Shown here in pieces: positions 32,666 to 41,372 of a stretch of DNA of 64,000 nt (positions are counted from its first letter, which is position 1; the number at the start of each line of letters is the position of its first letter). The position numbers and the translations under genes are program-made. A model generated the notes under the pieces. The model was not told the DNA's origin. It did not search any database and was given only the letters and a program-made list of their open reading frames with translations. Origin of the DNA: an uncultured Clostridia bacterium (GTDB taxonomy: Bacteria > Bacillota > Clostridia > Christensenellales > Aristaeellaceae); contig CAKTXR010000002.1 in the NCBI GenBank assembly GCA_934631025.1, positions 1 to 64,000 on the forward strand. The letters run 5' to 3'.

Positions 32666-33127
32666 TTATTCTCCTTTCGAAGGACGCTTTTTGAGGAGGC
32701 GGCGCAGCATGAGCAGCGCTGCGGCCGCGAGCGCGGCAATGCCGGCGATCGTCTCGATCAGGCGCGCGTTTACGGGCGAGGACACGGCAATCGCCGTCAT
32801 CGCGTCCGCGCCGCCGATGATGGCCGGATCCGCGGGGCAGGAGAGAGCGGCGAGCAGCAGCATGAAGAGCGCGGCCAGTATAAACGCGGCGGCCAGCGCC
32901 CATTCGAGGGCGGCGCGGCGGCGGGCATACGCAAAGCCGAACGGGGCCTGCGCTTCTCGGGCAAAAAGCTCCGGCGCGCCGAGACGGGCGATGATCTGCG
33001 CGTCGCTCTCGCCATGCTCGCGGGCGGAGGTGAAAATTTCGGACAGGTCGCGCAGAATCTCGGCCTTCTGGCGGCGGGGCAGTATGAGCGCGCGTTTTAC
33101 GCGGCGGATGTAGGTTTGTCTGTTCAT
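32666..33127 (-). CDS. Membrane protein with HAAS-type N-terminus
   Basis: This 153-residue protein has a cytosolic N-terminal helical domain (YIRRVKRALILPRRQKAEIL... IIARLGAPELFA) of the DUF1700/HAAS type and two membrane helices (about 75-95 and 120-140). Such proteins are usually encoded next to a PadR-family repressor, as here, with which this gene overlaps by 4 bp. The exact role is unknown. Confidence 0.8.
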   Translation of the reverse strand: MNRQTYIRRVKRALILPRRQKAEILRDLSEIFTSAREHGESDAQIIARLGAPELFAREAQAPFGFAYARRRAALEWALAAAFILAALFMLLLAALSCPADPAIIGGADAMTAIAVSSPVNARLIETIAGIAALAAAALLMLRRLLKKRPSKGE

Positions 33128-33480
33128 GGCTTGTCCTCCGGCTCGATAAAGCGGTTTACGCACGCGGCGTAGTCCTTCCAGAATGCGGTCAGTTCGCTGA
33201 GCACGCCGCGGCCGCGTTCGGTCAGCGAGTAGTATTTCTTCAGGCCGCCGTTGGCAGGGGACGCGGCCATGCGGCAGGCGATCAGCCCGCTCTCCTGCAA
33301 TCGATAGAGGATCGGATAGACCGTGCCCTCCCGCGCATAGCCCAAAACATCCGCGCCGCTGTCGTTGAGCGCCGTGATCAGCTCGTAGCCGTAGGTTTCT
33401 CCGTGCGCGATCAGGCTCAGCAGGATCATCTCGAGCGCGCCCTTTTTGAACTGCTGGACGTATTTTCCGTCCACGCTCAT
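33124..33480 (-). CDS. PadR-family transcriptional regulator
   Basis: This roughly 118-residue winged-helix protein has PadR features: LEMILLSLIAHGETYGYELI, the wing EGTVYPILYRLQESGLI and GGLKKYYSLTERGRGVL. AAAGGAGGG lies immediately before ATG 33480; a GTG two codons later (33474) has better spacing and could be the true start. It is the first gene of a three-gene operon and probably represses it. Confidence 0.88.
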   Translation of the reverse strand: MSVDGKYVQQFKKGALEMILLSLIAHGETYGYELITALNDSGADVLGYAREGTVYPILYRLQESGLIACRMAASPANGGLKKYYSLTERGRGVLSELTAFWKDYAACVNRFIEPEDKP

Positions 33481-33582
33481 CCCTCCTTTGAACGGGCAAT
33501 GCCTTTCCATGACTATTTAGCAATGCTAATTAGATGCGCTCATTATACGCTTGATTTTGGAGCCTGTCAAGAGAAAAGCGCG

Positions 33583-33634
33583 CAAAAAAAGACGCTCTCC
33601 GGCGCGGATGTGAAGCCGCGTGGGGGAGAGCGCC
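33583..33634 (-). terminator. Intrinsic terminator of the sugar ABC transporter operon
   Basis: On the minus strand GGCGCTCTCC pairs with GGAGAGCGTC, with an inner CGCGG/CCGCG pairing, and the stem runs into seven T. Confidence 0.85.
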
Positions 33635-33653
33635 TGTTGGGAGGACGATGTTG

Positions 33654-34520
33654 TCAGGCTTTGACCGCGCCCGAGGTGATGCCCTCGATGTACAGCCGCG
33701 AGCTGAACATGAACATGAGCAGCAGCGGGATTGTCGCCATGACGAAGCCGGCGATCATCGCGCCGTAATCGGTGATGCCCGTTGAGGAGCTGTAGATCTG
33801 CACGGCCACCGAAATGACCTGCTTGGTGTTGGAGTCGATGACCAGCAGCGGCCAGATGAAATCGCCGTACAGGCTGATCATGTTCATGACCACCAGCGTG
33901 GCGAGGATCGGCTTGGAGAGCGGCAGCGCGATCTTGTAGAACGCCTGGAACTCACGCGCGCCGTCTATGCGCGCTGATTCAAACAGCGCGGGCGACTGGC
34001 TGGAGATGAACGTCCGGCACAGATACATGCCCATGATCTGACCGCCAGAGGCCCAGGGCAGCCACAGCGCCCACCAGGTGTTTTTGAGGCCGAGACGCTG
34101 TATGAGCTTGAAGGAGGGCGTGAGCGTGAGCACACCGGGCACCATCATCAGCGCGAGCATCATCATGAACAGGAAGTTCTTGAGCGGGAACTCCAGCCGC
34201 GCGAACACATAGCCCGACATGGCCGAGAGCGCCACGATGAAGAACGTGCCCACGGTTACCGTGACGACCGAGTTGACCATGTTCTGCACCAGCTGCGTCC
34301 AGGCGGCGTTGTAGTTGCTCCACTGCGGCGGATTGGGGATCGCCCAGAGATTGCTGTAGAACTGCGCCTGGCTCTTGAGTGAGAGGAACACCATCAGAAA
34401 GATCGGGATAAAGGCCAGCAGCACGAAGATCGTTGTAAGCAGCGTGATCAGCGTCTGAGACGCGATGACGCCGCCCCTTTTGCGCCGCCGCATGGCCTGA
34501 GCGGAGAGTTCTTTTTTCAT
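33654..34520 (-). CDS. Carbohydrate ABC transporter permease, MalG type
   Basis: This 288-residue permease has six predicted membrane helices and the EAA-loop (ESARIDGAREFQAFYKIALP near 195-214) that docks on the ATPase. The C-terminus EGITSGAVKA is typical of the CUT1 family. It partners the permease encoded directly upstream and the solute-binding protein. The ATPase subunit is not in the window, as is usual for CUT1 systems that share MsmX-type ATPases. Confidence 0.92.
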   Translation of the reverse strand: MKKELSAQAMRRRKRGGVIASQTLITLLTTIFVLLAFIPIFLMVFLSLKSQAQFYSNLWAIPNPPQWSNYNAAWTQLVQNMVNSVVTVTVGTFFIVALSAMSGYVFARLEFPLKNFLFMMMLALMMVPGVLTLTPSFKLIQRLGLKNTWWALWLPWASGGQIMGMYLCRTFISSQSPALFESARIDGAREFQAFYKIALPLSKPILATLVVMNMISLYGDFIWPLLVIDSNTKQVISVAVQIYSSSTGITDYGAMIAGFVMATIPLLLMFMFSSRLYIEGITSGAVKA

Positions 34521-34535
34521 GACGCGTCCTCCTCT

Positions 34536-36545
34536 CTAGTTCAGCTCCTGCGTGCGGATGCGCAGGTTCAGCAGCGAGCCGATCAGTATGACGATGAACA
34601 TCACAAGGCCCATCGCGCAGGCATAGCCGTACTGGCCGAATTTCGTGGCCGCGTAGTACAGCTCAAGGCCGGGCACATAGGTCGTGTAGCCGGGGCCGCC
34701 CTGCGTGAGCAGATACACGCCGCCGTAATCCTGAACCGCGCCGATGAACGTCGTAATGACGAGCATCTTGATCTGCGGCGATATGAGCGGCAGATGGATG
34801 TGGAAGAAGTTCCACGCGGGCGTGCTGCCGTCCACCTTGGCGGCTTCAAACAGCTCTTCGGGGATGTTGATCAGTCCGCCGTAGAACACCAGGAACGCGA
34901 AGCTGTTGATCCACGGGAAGCCCATGAATATGATTGCGCCCAGCGCCGTTCTCGAATCGCCCAGCCAGGCGTGCTTCCAGCTGTCCAGGCCGAGCACGTC
35001 CAGTATGCTGTTGAGCGCGCCGATGTTGGGATCGTAGATGTTCTTCCACATGAGCGTGGACACCACGCCCGGCACCACCATGGGCACCACCAGCAGCAGG
35101 CGGAACCAGTAGCGCCGGCGGCTGCTGTGTCCCGTCAGCGTGCGCATGGCGAAGACCAGCTCGGCCAGCAGCACGGGCACGGTGAGCAGCTTTAAGAAGC
35201 TGGCGATCATCATGATGATGAGGTTCTTCACGCCCAGCAGGAAGTAGCCCTCGGTGATCATCTTGACAAAGTTGTCAAAGCCGATGAACTTCACCTCGCG
35301 CATCGTGCGGGTGCTCAGGCTCCAGTCGGTGAAGGCGTAGTAGAACGCCTGGAACACGTTGTAATAGTTGAAGATCAGTATCAGCACGATGGAGGGCAGC
35401 AGCATCAGATAGGCCGTGCGGTGCCTGTACATCGAGCGGAAGAAGCGCGCGCCCAGAGCGCGGCTTTTCGGGAAGGCGACGATCAGCGCGGTCAGCGCGA
35501 GCACGGCCAGCGCGGCGATCGCCCACACGCTGTAGCGCCGGATAGCCGACATCAGGCCGATGTTGTCCAGCCGCGCCGCGGAGAACTCGTACAGATCCTG
35601 AGACAGCGTCGCCACGAAGCAGCGCTTTTCGCCGAAGTAGATCTGCGAAACGTCGTAATCCTGCCGGTGCGAGAAGTGCAGCGCGCCGTCCGCGTCCAGA
35701 ATGTGAATATCGCCCTCGCGCGTGCCGACGCCGATCCAGCGGCCGTCGTCGGTCGTGCCCAGGCAGCGGCTCTCGCCCACGATTTCCGTGGTGAAGAGGC
35801 GGTTGAGATCCCTATCCAGCCGGATGACGCTGCCGTTTTCGTCGGTGACGAGCACGTCGCCGGTCTTTTCGACCACTTCGAGATCGCGCACGCCGCTGCG
35901 CGCCTTTTCCTGCGCAAGCTTTTTGCCGGTCAGGTCGATCTTGGTGATGCGCGCGCGGTTGTCGCCGTAGAAGATCGCTTCGCCGTCGGCGCTGAAGCGG
36001 GCTGCGCGGGCGGTGTTCTTGAGCGATTCGCGCATCAGCTCTTCGCCGGTTTCAATGTCCACGATTTTGAGCAGATGCTTGCTGGCGCTGACGCCCGCGG
36101 AGATGAGCAGCCGTCCCGTCGACTGATCGTAGTCCAGATCGTAGACCTTGCCGTCGGCGGGGATCGTCGTGACCACGCTGCCCGAGGCGGCCTCATAGAG
36201 ATAAATATTTCTGTCCTGCGAGCCGACGATCAGCCATTGCCGCGCGGCGTCGTAGTCCATGGCGCTGATTGCGCCGCTGATTTCATGCTGCCACAGGGGC
36301 GTTCCCGCGCCGTCGAAGGCCAGAACGGTGTTCTGATAGGTGCCCAGGAACGTGATGTCCAGCGCCTCATCCACGAGAATCTGGCTATTTTGCAATGAAG
36401 CGCCATAGCCGACCCGGCTGAATATGTCCGTCTGCCCGGACGCATAGAGATTGGCTGCGACGGAGCCGAGCAGCGCGATCAGGAGAATCACAGACAGCGC
36501 GAGCGCGATGCGGTTGACGCGGCCCTTCGGTTTGGCTTTTGCCAC
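34536..36545 (-). CDS. MalF-type sugar permease fused to an N-terminal beta-propeller
   Basis: This 669-residue protein is about twice the normal MalF length. Residues 12-33 form one membrane helix, about 45-330 form a PQQ/WD40-like beta-propeller (repeats such as WLIVGSQDRNIYLYE and GRWIGVGTREGDIHILDAD), about 338-358 another helix, and from about 375 a standard CUT1 permease with the EAA-loop (EAAKVDGSTPAWNFFHIHLP). Topology puts the propeller outside the cell. The start is GTG with AAGGAG 9 bases upstream. It is 15 bp before the MalG-type gene. Confidence 0.9.
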   Translation of the reverse strand: MAKAKPKGRVNRIALALSVILLIALLGSVAANLYASGQTDIFSRVGYGASLQNSQILVDEALDITFLGTYQNTVLAFDGAGTPLWQHEISGAISAMDYDAARQWLIVGSQDRNIYLYEAASGSVVTTIPADGKVYDLDYDQSTGRLLISAGVSASKHLLKIVDIETGEELMRESLKNTARAARFSADGEAIFYGDNRARITKIDLTGKKLAQEKARSGVRDLEVVEKTGDVLVTDENGSVIRLDRDLNRLFTTEIVGESRCLGTTDDGRWIGVGTREGDIHILDADGALHFSHRQDYDVSQIYFGEKRCFVATLSQDLYEFSAARLDNIGLMSAIRRYSVWAIAALAVLALTALIVAFPKSRALGARFFRSMYRHRTAYLMLLPSIVLILIFNYYNVFQAFYYAFTDWSLSTRTMREVKFIGFDNFVKMITEGYFLLGVKNLIIMMIASFLKLLTVPVLLAELVFAMRTLTGHSSRRRYWFRLLLVVPMVVPGVVSTLMWKNIYDPNIGALNSILDVLGLDSWKHAWLGDSRTALGAIIFMGFPWINSFAFLVFYGGLINIPEELFEAAKVDGSTPAWNFFHIHLPLISPQIKMLVITTFIGAVQDYGGVYLLTQGGPGYTTYVPGLELYYAATKFGQYGYACAMGLVMFIVILIGSLLNLRIRTQELN

Positions 36546-36656
36546 TTACGTCAGCTCCTTGCTTACAAAAATGCGCGCTGCGAAGCGGGAGAACGCGTTC
36601 GCAGCGCGCCGGGATTCACTTATTGGAACAGGTCATGCGCGTGCGTGCAGAACGGA

Positions 36657-38264
36657 TCAGTTGCCGGTCGGCTCGTTCTGCGGGTTGTCCAGATCGTTCA
36701 TGGAGATCTTGGAGGCCTTCATGACCTCGGGGGCGTACTTGGTCTGGTTTTCCTGATGCTTCTCAGCCCACTCGTCCACGGTGATCTTGCCGTTGAGCAG
36801 ATCGCTGGAGTAGCCATACCACGCGCGCAGGGCTTCCTGGTTGTCGCCCACGCCGCGGGCCAGAGCCTGGCACAGACCCTTCTGGCAGTTGCCGATGTAC
36901 TCGATGTTGGCGAACATTTCGCCCAGCTCGCCCTCCAGCTCGATGCCCTTGACCAGCGGCAGGCCGTCCGGCACGCCGCCCGCCGCGATCAGCGCGGACA
37001 GGAAGGTGGAGTAGCCCTCGGGAGAGGTGTAGAACTTCAGGAAATCGACGACCATTTCGTCGTGATCGATGTCCTTCTTGACGGCGGACAGGAAGCCGGT
37101 GGCCACTTCGATGGTGCGGGCCTTGGCCTCGATGCCTTCGCCTTCCATGCTGGGCATCGCGAAGGTGCCCAGGCCGAACTTCTTGAGGCCTTCCAGCTCA
37201 ACCGCGTCCTCGCCGTCGCCGATGGTGACCGCTTCGCCCGCGTCGATGGAAGCCATGGTGTTCAGATAATCGCCGAAGAACCAGGAGCCGCTCAGATAGA
37301 TGGCCGCCTTGCTCTGATAGAACATGGTCTTGGCGTTGTTGGCGTCGGTGCCGAAGAAGTTCTCGCCGCCCGCGTAGGTGGGGAAGATCTTCGCAAAGTT
37401 GGACCAGACGGTCTTCATGCCGTCGCTGCCGGCCTTGATGGTGCCGTCCTTCAGGAAGGCCTTCCAGAAGCGCACGGTGTTGACATTGACGTTGGCGGGG
37501 GTGTCGTCGTTGTGGGGATCGGTGGGATCATAGACGAACTTGCCGTCCACGTCGGGATCGTAGCAGTAGTCGCCTTCCTGAGCGCGGTAGATTTCGATCT
37601 GGGAACGGGTGGTCTGATCGCAGTAGACCTGCGCCAGCCAGCCCATCTGCTCGGCCCAGAAGGACTGGAAGTCGCCCGCCACGGCCAGAGGCTGATAGCC
37701 GGCCGCTTCGATCTTGGCGCACACGTCCACGAACTCGTCCCAGGTCTTGGGCGGCTCGACGCCGACTTCGTTGAAGATGTCGACGTTGTAGAACCACAGA
37801 ACCTGAACGCCGGTGATGGACACGCAGTCCCAGGAGCCGGTGATCTGGTCGATGTTCTGCATATCGAACGCGATCTGATCGGCCCATTCGCCGTCGGAAT
37901 ACGCGCTCTCATCAAAGGCGTAATCGTAGAAGTTGACGACCTTGTCGGTGCGGTCGCTTCCGGCCAGGTTGCCGTACACGATGTCGGCCTCGGGCAGGGC
38001 GCTGTCATAGCCCTGGAACGCGGCCTTGACCCAGTCGGCATAGCCGTCCTGCGGCTTCAGATCGACGACGACTTCGGCGTTGGGATGTTTGGCGGTGTAG
38101 GCGTCGCCCACGGCGCGCCAGGCTTCTTCGACGCCCTTGGCGGAGTAGAGACTGATCGTGATCTTGCCGGAGAAATCGTCCTCCTCGGCAAGCGCGGAGA
38201 CACAGCCCAGCGCCATCAGCGCGGCCATGACCAGGCACAGGAAACGAACCAGAGACTTCTTCAT
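36657..38264 (-). CDS. Sugar ABC transporter substrate-binding protein
   Basis: This 535-residue extracellular solute-binding protein of family 1 has a signal peptide (KSLVRFLCLVMAALMALG) with no obvious lipobox Cys after processing at ALAEE. GKITISLYSAKG opens the mature fold. Its size is above the 400-450 residues usual for family 1, pointing to oligosaccharide binding. GAGGAGG lies 8 bases before ATG 38264. It is the first gene of the importer operon. Confidence 0.92.
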   Translation of the reverse strand: MKKSLVRFLCLVMAALMALGCVSALAEEDDFSGKITISLYSAKGVEEAWRAVGDAYTAKHPNAEVVVDLKPQDGYADWVKAAFQGYDSALPEADIVYGNLAGSDRTDKVVNFYDYAFDESAYSDGEWADQIAFDMQNIDQITGSWDCVSITGVQVLWFYNVDIFNEVGVEPPKTWDEFVDVCAKIEAAGYQPLAVAGDFQSFWAEQMGWLAQVYCDQTTRSQIEIYRAQEGDYCYDPDVDGKFVYDPTDPHNDDTPANVNVNTVRFWKAFLKDGTIKAGSDGMKTVWSNFAKIFPTYAGGENFFGTDANNAKTMFYQSKAAIYLSGSWFFGDYLNTMASIDAGEAVTIGDGEDAVELEGLKKFGLGTFAMPSMEGEGIEAKARTIEVATGFLSAVKKDIDHDEMVVDFLKFYTSPEGYSTFLSALIAAGGVPDGLPLVKGIELEGELGEMFANIEYIGNCQKGLCQALARGVGDNQEALRAWYGYSSDLLNGKITVDEWAEKHQENQTKYAPEVMKASKISMNDLDNPQNEPTGN

Positions 38265-38331
38265 TCCATCGTCCTCCTCAAAAATAAGATACGCTCTTGC
38301 GGAAACGCGCCGCATTTCCACGTCTTTACAT

Positions 38332-38360
38332 AGAATATCATACAGATAACGGTTTGTCAA
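38332..38360 (-). promoter_or_regulatory. Promoter of the sugar ABC operon
   Basis: On the minus strand TTGACA (38360-38355) and TATTCT (38337-38332) with a 17-bp spacer. The gap between this and the divergent GH28-like promoter (38361-38574) shows no clear operator to my reading. Confidence 0.82.
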
Positions 38361-38574
38361 CATAAATCCAAAATAAATGAAGTATCACGGCAGAAATGTG
38401 AACATAATCAGCCGGATAAGCCATTATTTTGAAAATGAAGCGCGCGTACTGTAAGCGCCTGATGTGGAAACGGGTGCAAAGAGCGCGGCACATTGTAAAT
38501 AATATGAAATGGAAGGATGAATTATGAGACGGACGGGCGGCGGCGGATAAAAGGCGGGCGCGTCGATTCGGCGG

Positions 38575-38603
38575 TTGACAAAAGCCGCGAAATGAGATAT
38601 ATT
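38575..38603 (+). promoter_or_regulatory. Promoter of the GH28-like gene
   Basis: TTGACA at 38575-38580 and TATATT at 38598-38603, 17-bp spacer. Confidence 0.85.
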
Positions 38604-38653
38604 CACAGTGTTCCGGCGCGTTCTCAGTCCGGACAGAAAGCGAGGGATCTGTC

Positions 38654-40141
38654 ATGCTGCGCATTCATCATCCGCCCGAGGGTGAAACGACCGTATCCGA
38701 TTTTTCCGTCCGCATAAACGGCGAGGAAACGTCGCCGTGGTTCTGCCGCGTCTCCGCCATGCCCTACAACACCGTCTGGCCGGGCTGTCAGCGCCCGCTG
38801 GAGCAGACCGAGGTCGCGTCGTTTGTCAGCTTTGAGATGGACGAGCCGGCGCGGGTGCGTCTGGTCGCCGCGCGCGATTTTGAGCGGCTGGACGTGCGCC
38901 CGCTGCATCGGAACATTCGTCCGTCGGTCAGCGGCCGCGTCATTGAGTTTACGATTTCCGAGTGCGGGCAGTATACCGTCGAGCTGGACGGCTGGCACGG
39001 GGCGCTGCACATATTCGCCAATCCCGTCGGCGATTTCGGCGTGGACAAGAGCGATCCCAACGTGCTCTATTTCGCGCCCGGCGTGCATGAAACCGGCGAA
39101 ATCGAGCTTCAGGATAATCAGACGCTCTTCGTGGACGGCGGCGCGGTGATCTACGGCTCCGTGACGGCCTTCCATAAAAAGAACGTCCGCATCGTAGGAT
39201 ATGGCGTGATCGACGGCAGCCGTGAAGAGCGCACGGGCGGGACGAAGCTCATCACCTCGGAATGGGACGATCCCGTCGACATGACGGACGAAAAGACGCT
39301 GCGCGGCTTCATCGCCGAGCACAGCGTGCTGCGCGGCTGCGTGCATCTTTACTCCTGCCAGGATTGCGAGATCGTCGGCGTGATCGCCCGCGACAGCGCG
39401 ACGTTCGCCTATATCGTTGCGAACTGCGACCGCGTGAACTGCGAGTGGTTCAAGACCATCGGAATGTGGCGCTACAACAGCGACGGCATCGATCTGTTCA
39501 ACAGCCGCTATGTGCGCATCGCGCATGGCTTTCTGCGCGATTTTGACGACTGCATCGTCCTCAAGGGCATCAAGAGCTGGGATCGCGCCGATCTGCACCA
39601 CATCCTCGTCACGGGCTGCACCGTCTGGTGCGATTGGGGCTCGGCGCTGGAAATCGGCGCGGAAACCTGCGCGGACAGCTATCACGACATCCTCTGGGAG
39701 GACTGCGACGTGATTCACGCCTCTCAGGTCTTTATGCGCATCCACAACAGCGACCGCGCGCACGTTTACGATGTGCTCTATAAAAATATCCGCTGCGAGT
39801 ACAGCCGCTATGATGTTCTTCCGGTCTATCAGAACGATATGAGCGCGTCGTTCGACAACTTCCGCACCCACGGCGAGCCGCATCTGATCGACTCGCCGGT
39901 TTACGACGGCCCATATTCCAATGACCACATACTCGGCCATACGAGCGACGTCCGCTTTGAGGATATTGCCGTCTATGCGCCGGACGGCCTGAAAACGCCG
40001 CTGTGTACGTTCGGCGGGCCGGACGAAGCGCATTGCAACAAAAACGTCGTCATAGACGGCGTTACGCTGAACGGCCGCCGCCTGAAGCCGGAGGAAATCG
40101 CTCTCGAGAAGAGCGAGCCCTGCGATGTGACGATCCGCTGA
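38654..40141 (+). CDS. GH28-like right-handed beta-helix glycosidase
   Basis: This 495-residue protein has an N-terminal beta-sandwich-like region (about 1-150) and a parallel beta-helix. The GH28 motifs are partly kept: NSDGID (near 276) and DFDDC (near 297) supply the catalytic Asp residues. The GHG-type motif is replaced by GSALEIGAE and RIK by RIHNSD. There is no signal peptide, so it would act on imported oligosaccharides. It is divergent from a sugar ABC importer, which supports a paired uptake-and-hydrolysis role on uronate-type or related sugars. Substrate is not certain. Confidence 0.78.
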   Translation: MLRIHHPPEGETTVSDFSVRINGEETSPWFCRVSAMPYNTVWPGCQRPLEQTEVASFVSFEMDEPARVRLVAARDFERLDVRPLHRNIRPSVSGRVIEFTISECGQYTVELDGWHGALHIFANPVGDFGVDKSDPNVLYFAPGVHETGEIELQDNQTLFVDGGAVIYGSVTAFHKKNVRIVGYGVIDGSREERTGGTKLITSEWDDPVDMTDEKTLRGFIAEHSVLRGCVHLYSCQDCEIVGVIARDSATFAYIVANCDRVNCEWFKTIGMWRYNSDGIDLFNSRYVRIAHGFLRDFDDCIVLKGIKSWDRADLHHILVTGCTVWCDWGSALEIGAETCADSYHDILWEDCDVIHASQVFMRIHNSDRAHVYDVLYKNIRCEYSRYDVLPVYQNDMSASFDNFRTHGEPHLIDSPVYDGPYSNDHILGHTSDVRFEDIAVYAPDGLKTPLCTFGGPDEAHCNKNVVIDGVTLNGRRLKPEEIALEKSEPCDVTIR

Positions 40142-40396
40142 CATATGAACAGGCCGCCGCGTTTCAAACGAAGCGCGGCGGCCTGCCGTATTCAAACAAA
40201 GTCTCCCGATGCGGCTGCGATCTATCGGATTTCGATTTCCTCGACGAAGAGCATGACGAGCGCCGCGGCGAACAGAATGAAGGCGATTGTCCTGAGCCGT
40301 TTGGCATGGAGAGCCGCGCCGCTGAATTCCTTCGCGTGCCTGCACAGCCGGCGCCGAACGCCCGGCAGGATTCCGCCCGTGCCGGCGAATATCGCC

Positions 40397-40431
40397 GCGG
40401 CCCCTTTGAGAATCACGCTGTGTCGGTTCAA
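40397..40431. repeat. Degenerate intergenic repeat, copy 1
   Basis: 35 bp, starts GCGGCCCCTTTGAGAATC and ends GGTTCAA. Matches 40543-40577 at 28 of 35 positions. Confidence 0.65.
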
Positions 40432-40542
40432 TTTGTCGGGTTTCGATTTCTTCCATGGGGAGCAGACGCGATCACCCTGAGCTGCTGGCTGGGGAAGCAG
40501 CGCGCCTGAATTTTGCCGTAGGCCTGTACAGACAGCGCCGCC

Positions 40543-40577
40543 GCAGCTCCTTCGAGAATCATACTGCGTTGGTTCAA
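40543..40577. repeat. Degenerate intergenic repeat, copy 2
   Basis: 35 bp, starts GCAGCTCCTTCGAGAATC and ends GGTTCAA. A further fragment (GCTGCTCCTTTGAGATT) lies at 41311-41327. Confidence 0.65.
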
Positions 40578-40818
40578 ATGTTTATGCTCTTTCAGAGCAC
40601 TTCTCCGAGCGGCAGTTTGGGCGGCCTTTCATCCTTCATTGAGCGCCCTCAAATTTTGCGGGCTTTTTGCCTTGCGGCGGCATGGAAAACGCGTCAGGCG
40701 CCGCGTCCGACGAAAAGCCTGTTTGAGTTTGCACGTCCTTCTTTTCAGGTGTGCTCCGACTTGAGACGCTCGGCATATCATTGCGGGGCGGCTGTCGAGG
40801 ACGATGCTTCAAATTGAC

Positions 40819-40854
40819 AAAAAGAAAAGCCCGAACGATTTCTCGTTCGAGCTT
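40819..40854 (-). terminator. Terminator of the tRNA operon
   Basis: On the minus strand AAGCTCGAACGA pairs with TCGTTCGGGCTT around GAAA and runs into TTCTTTTT. Confidence 0.85.
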
Positions 40855-40857
40855 CAG

Positions 40858-40942
40858 TGCGGGAAACAGGACTTGAACCTGCATGAACTAAACGTTCACT
40901 AGAACCTGAATCTAGCGCGTCTGCCAATTCCGCCATTCCCGC
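40858..40942 (-). tRNA. tRNA-Leu (anticodon CAG)
   Basis: An 85-base class II tRNA with a long variable arm. The acceptor GCGGGAA pairs with TTCCCGC and the discriminator is A. The anticodon loop TTCAGGT in a CTAGA/TCTAG stem gives CAG, which reads CUG. The TPsiC arm has GGTTCAAGTCC. CCA is not encoded. Confidence 0.95.
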
Positions 40943-40952
40943 AAATATATGA

Positions 40953-41034
<82 letters not shown>

Positions 41035-41068
41035 ATGCTTGCTTGTCCCTTGCATCGGAACAAAATGT

Positions 41069-41097
41069 ATTATAGCACAGCGCGCGCCGTTTTGCAA
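41069..41097 (-). promoter_or_regulatory. Promoter of the tRNA-Tyr-Leu operon
   Basis: On the minus strand TTGCAA (41097-41092) and TATAAT (41074-41069), 17-bp spacer. The remaining noncoding stretch up to 41372 holds only a fragment of the intergenic repeat. Confidence 0.85.
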
Positions 41098-41372
41098 GGG
41101 GTAAAATCCACTTTTTTGCGCTTTTTCGCAATTTTTTCTGATGCGCGCGCTTCACCGGCCGTGAGAATGCAAAAACAAGAGCGGCGCGCCGGTCAGAGCC
41201 GAAAAGCGCGGCCTGCCCCGCTCAAACGGACGGCCCCGCCCCGAGTGGACGAGGACTGCCTTGAACCTGCGGCTCATTCTTTGAGGGATGCTCCGGCGCG
41301 GATGAAAAGCGCTGCTCCTTTGAGATTGCGCCGTATTCATCGCCGCTGCGGCCGACGTGAACCTGCGTGCCG

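Larger units (their letters stand above)
40142..40817. other. Gene-poor stretch with degenerate repeats
   Basis: No gene is convincingly supported over about 680 bp. A hairpin follows the GH28-like gene (arms near 40150-40185, no T run). Two 35-bp segments, 40397-40431 and 40543-40577, agree at 28 positions, and all seven differences are transitions. A minus-strand frame (40222-40431, TTG start, 69 residues, one membrane helix) crosses the first copy; it has no ribosome site and is doubtful. Confidence 0.5.

Noticed and set aside
40222..40431. 69-residue minus-strand frame with one hydrophobic helix
   Set aside because: TTG start without a ribosome site, lies over a degenerate repeat, no homologue recognised. 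Mentioned with the repeat instead of called as a gene.
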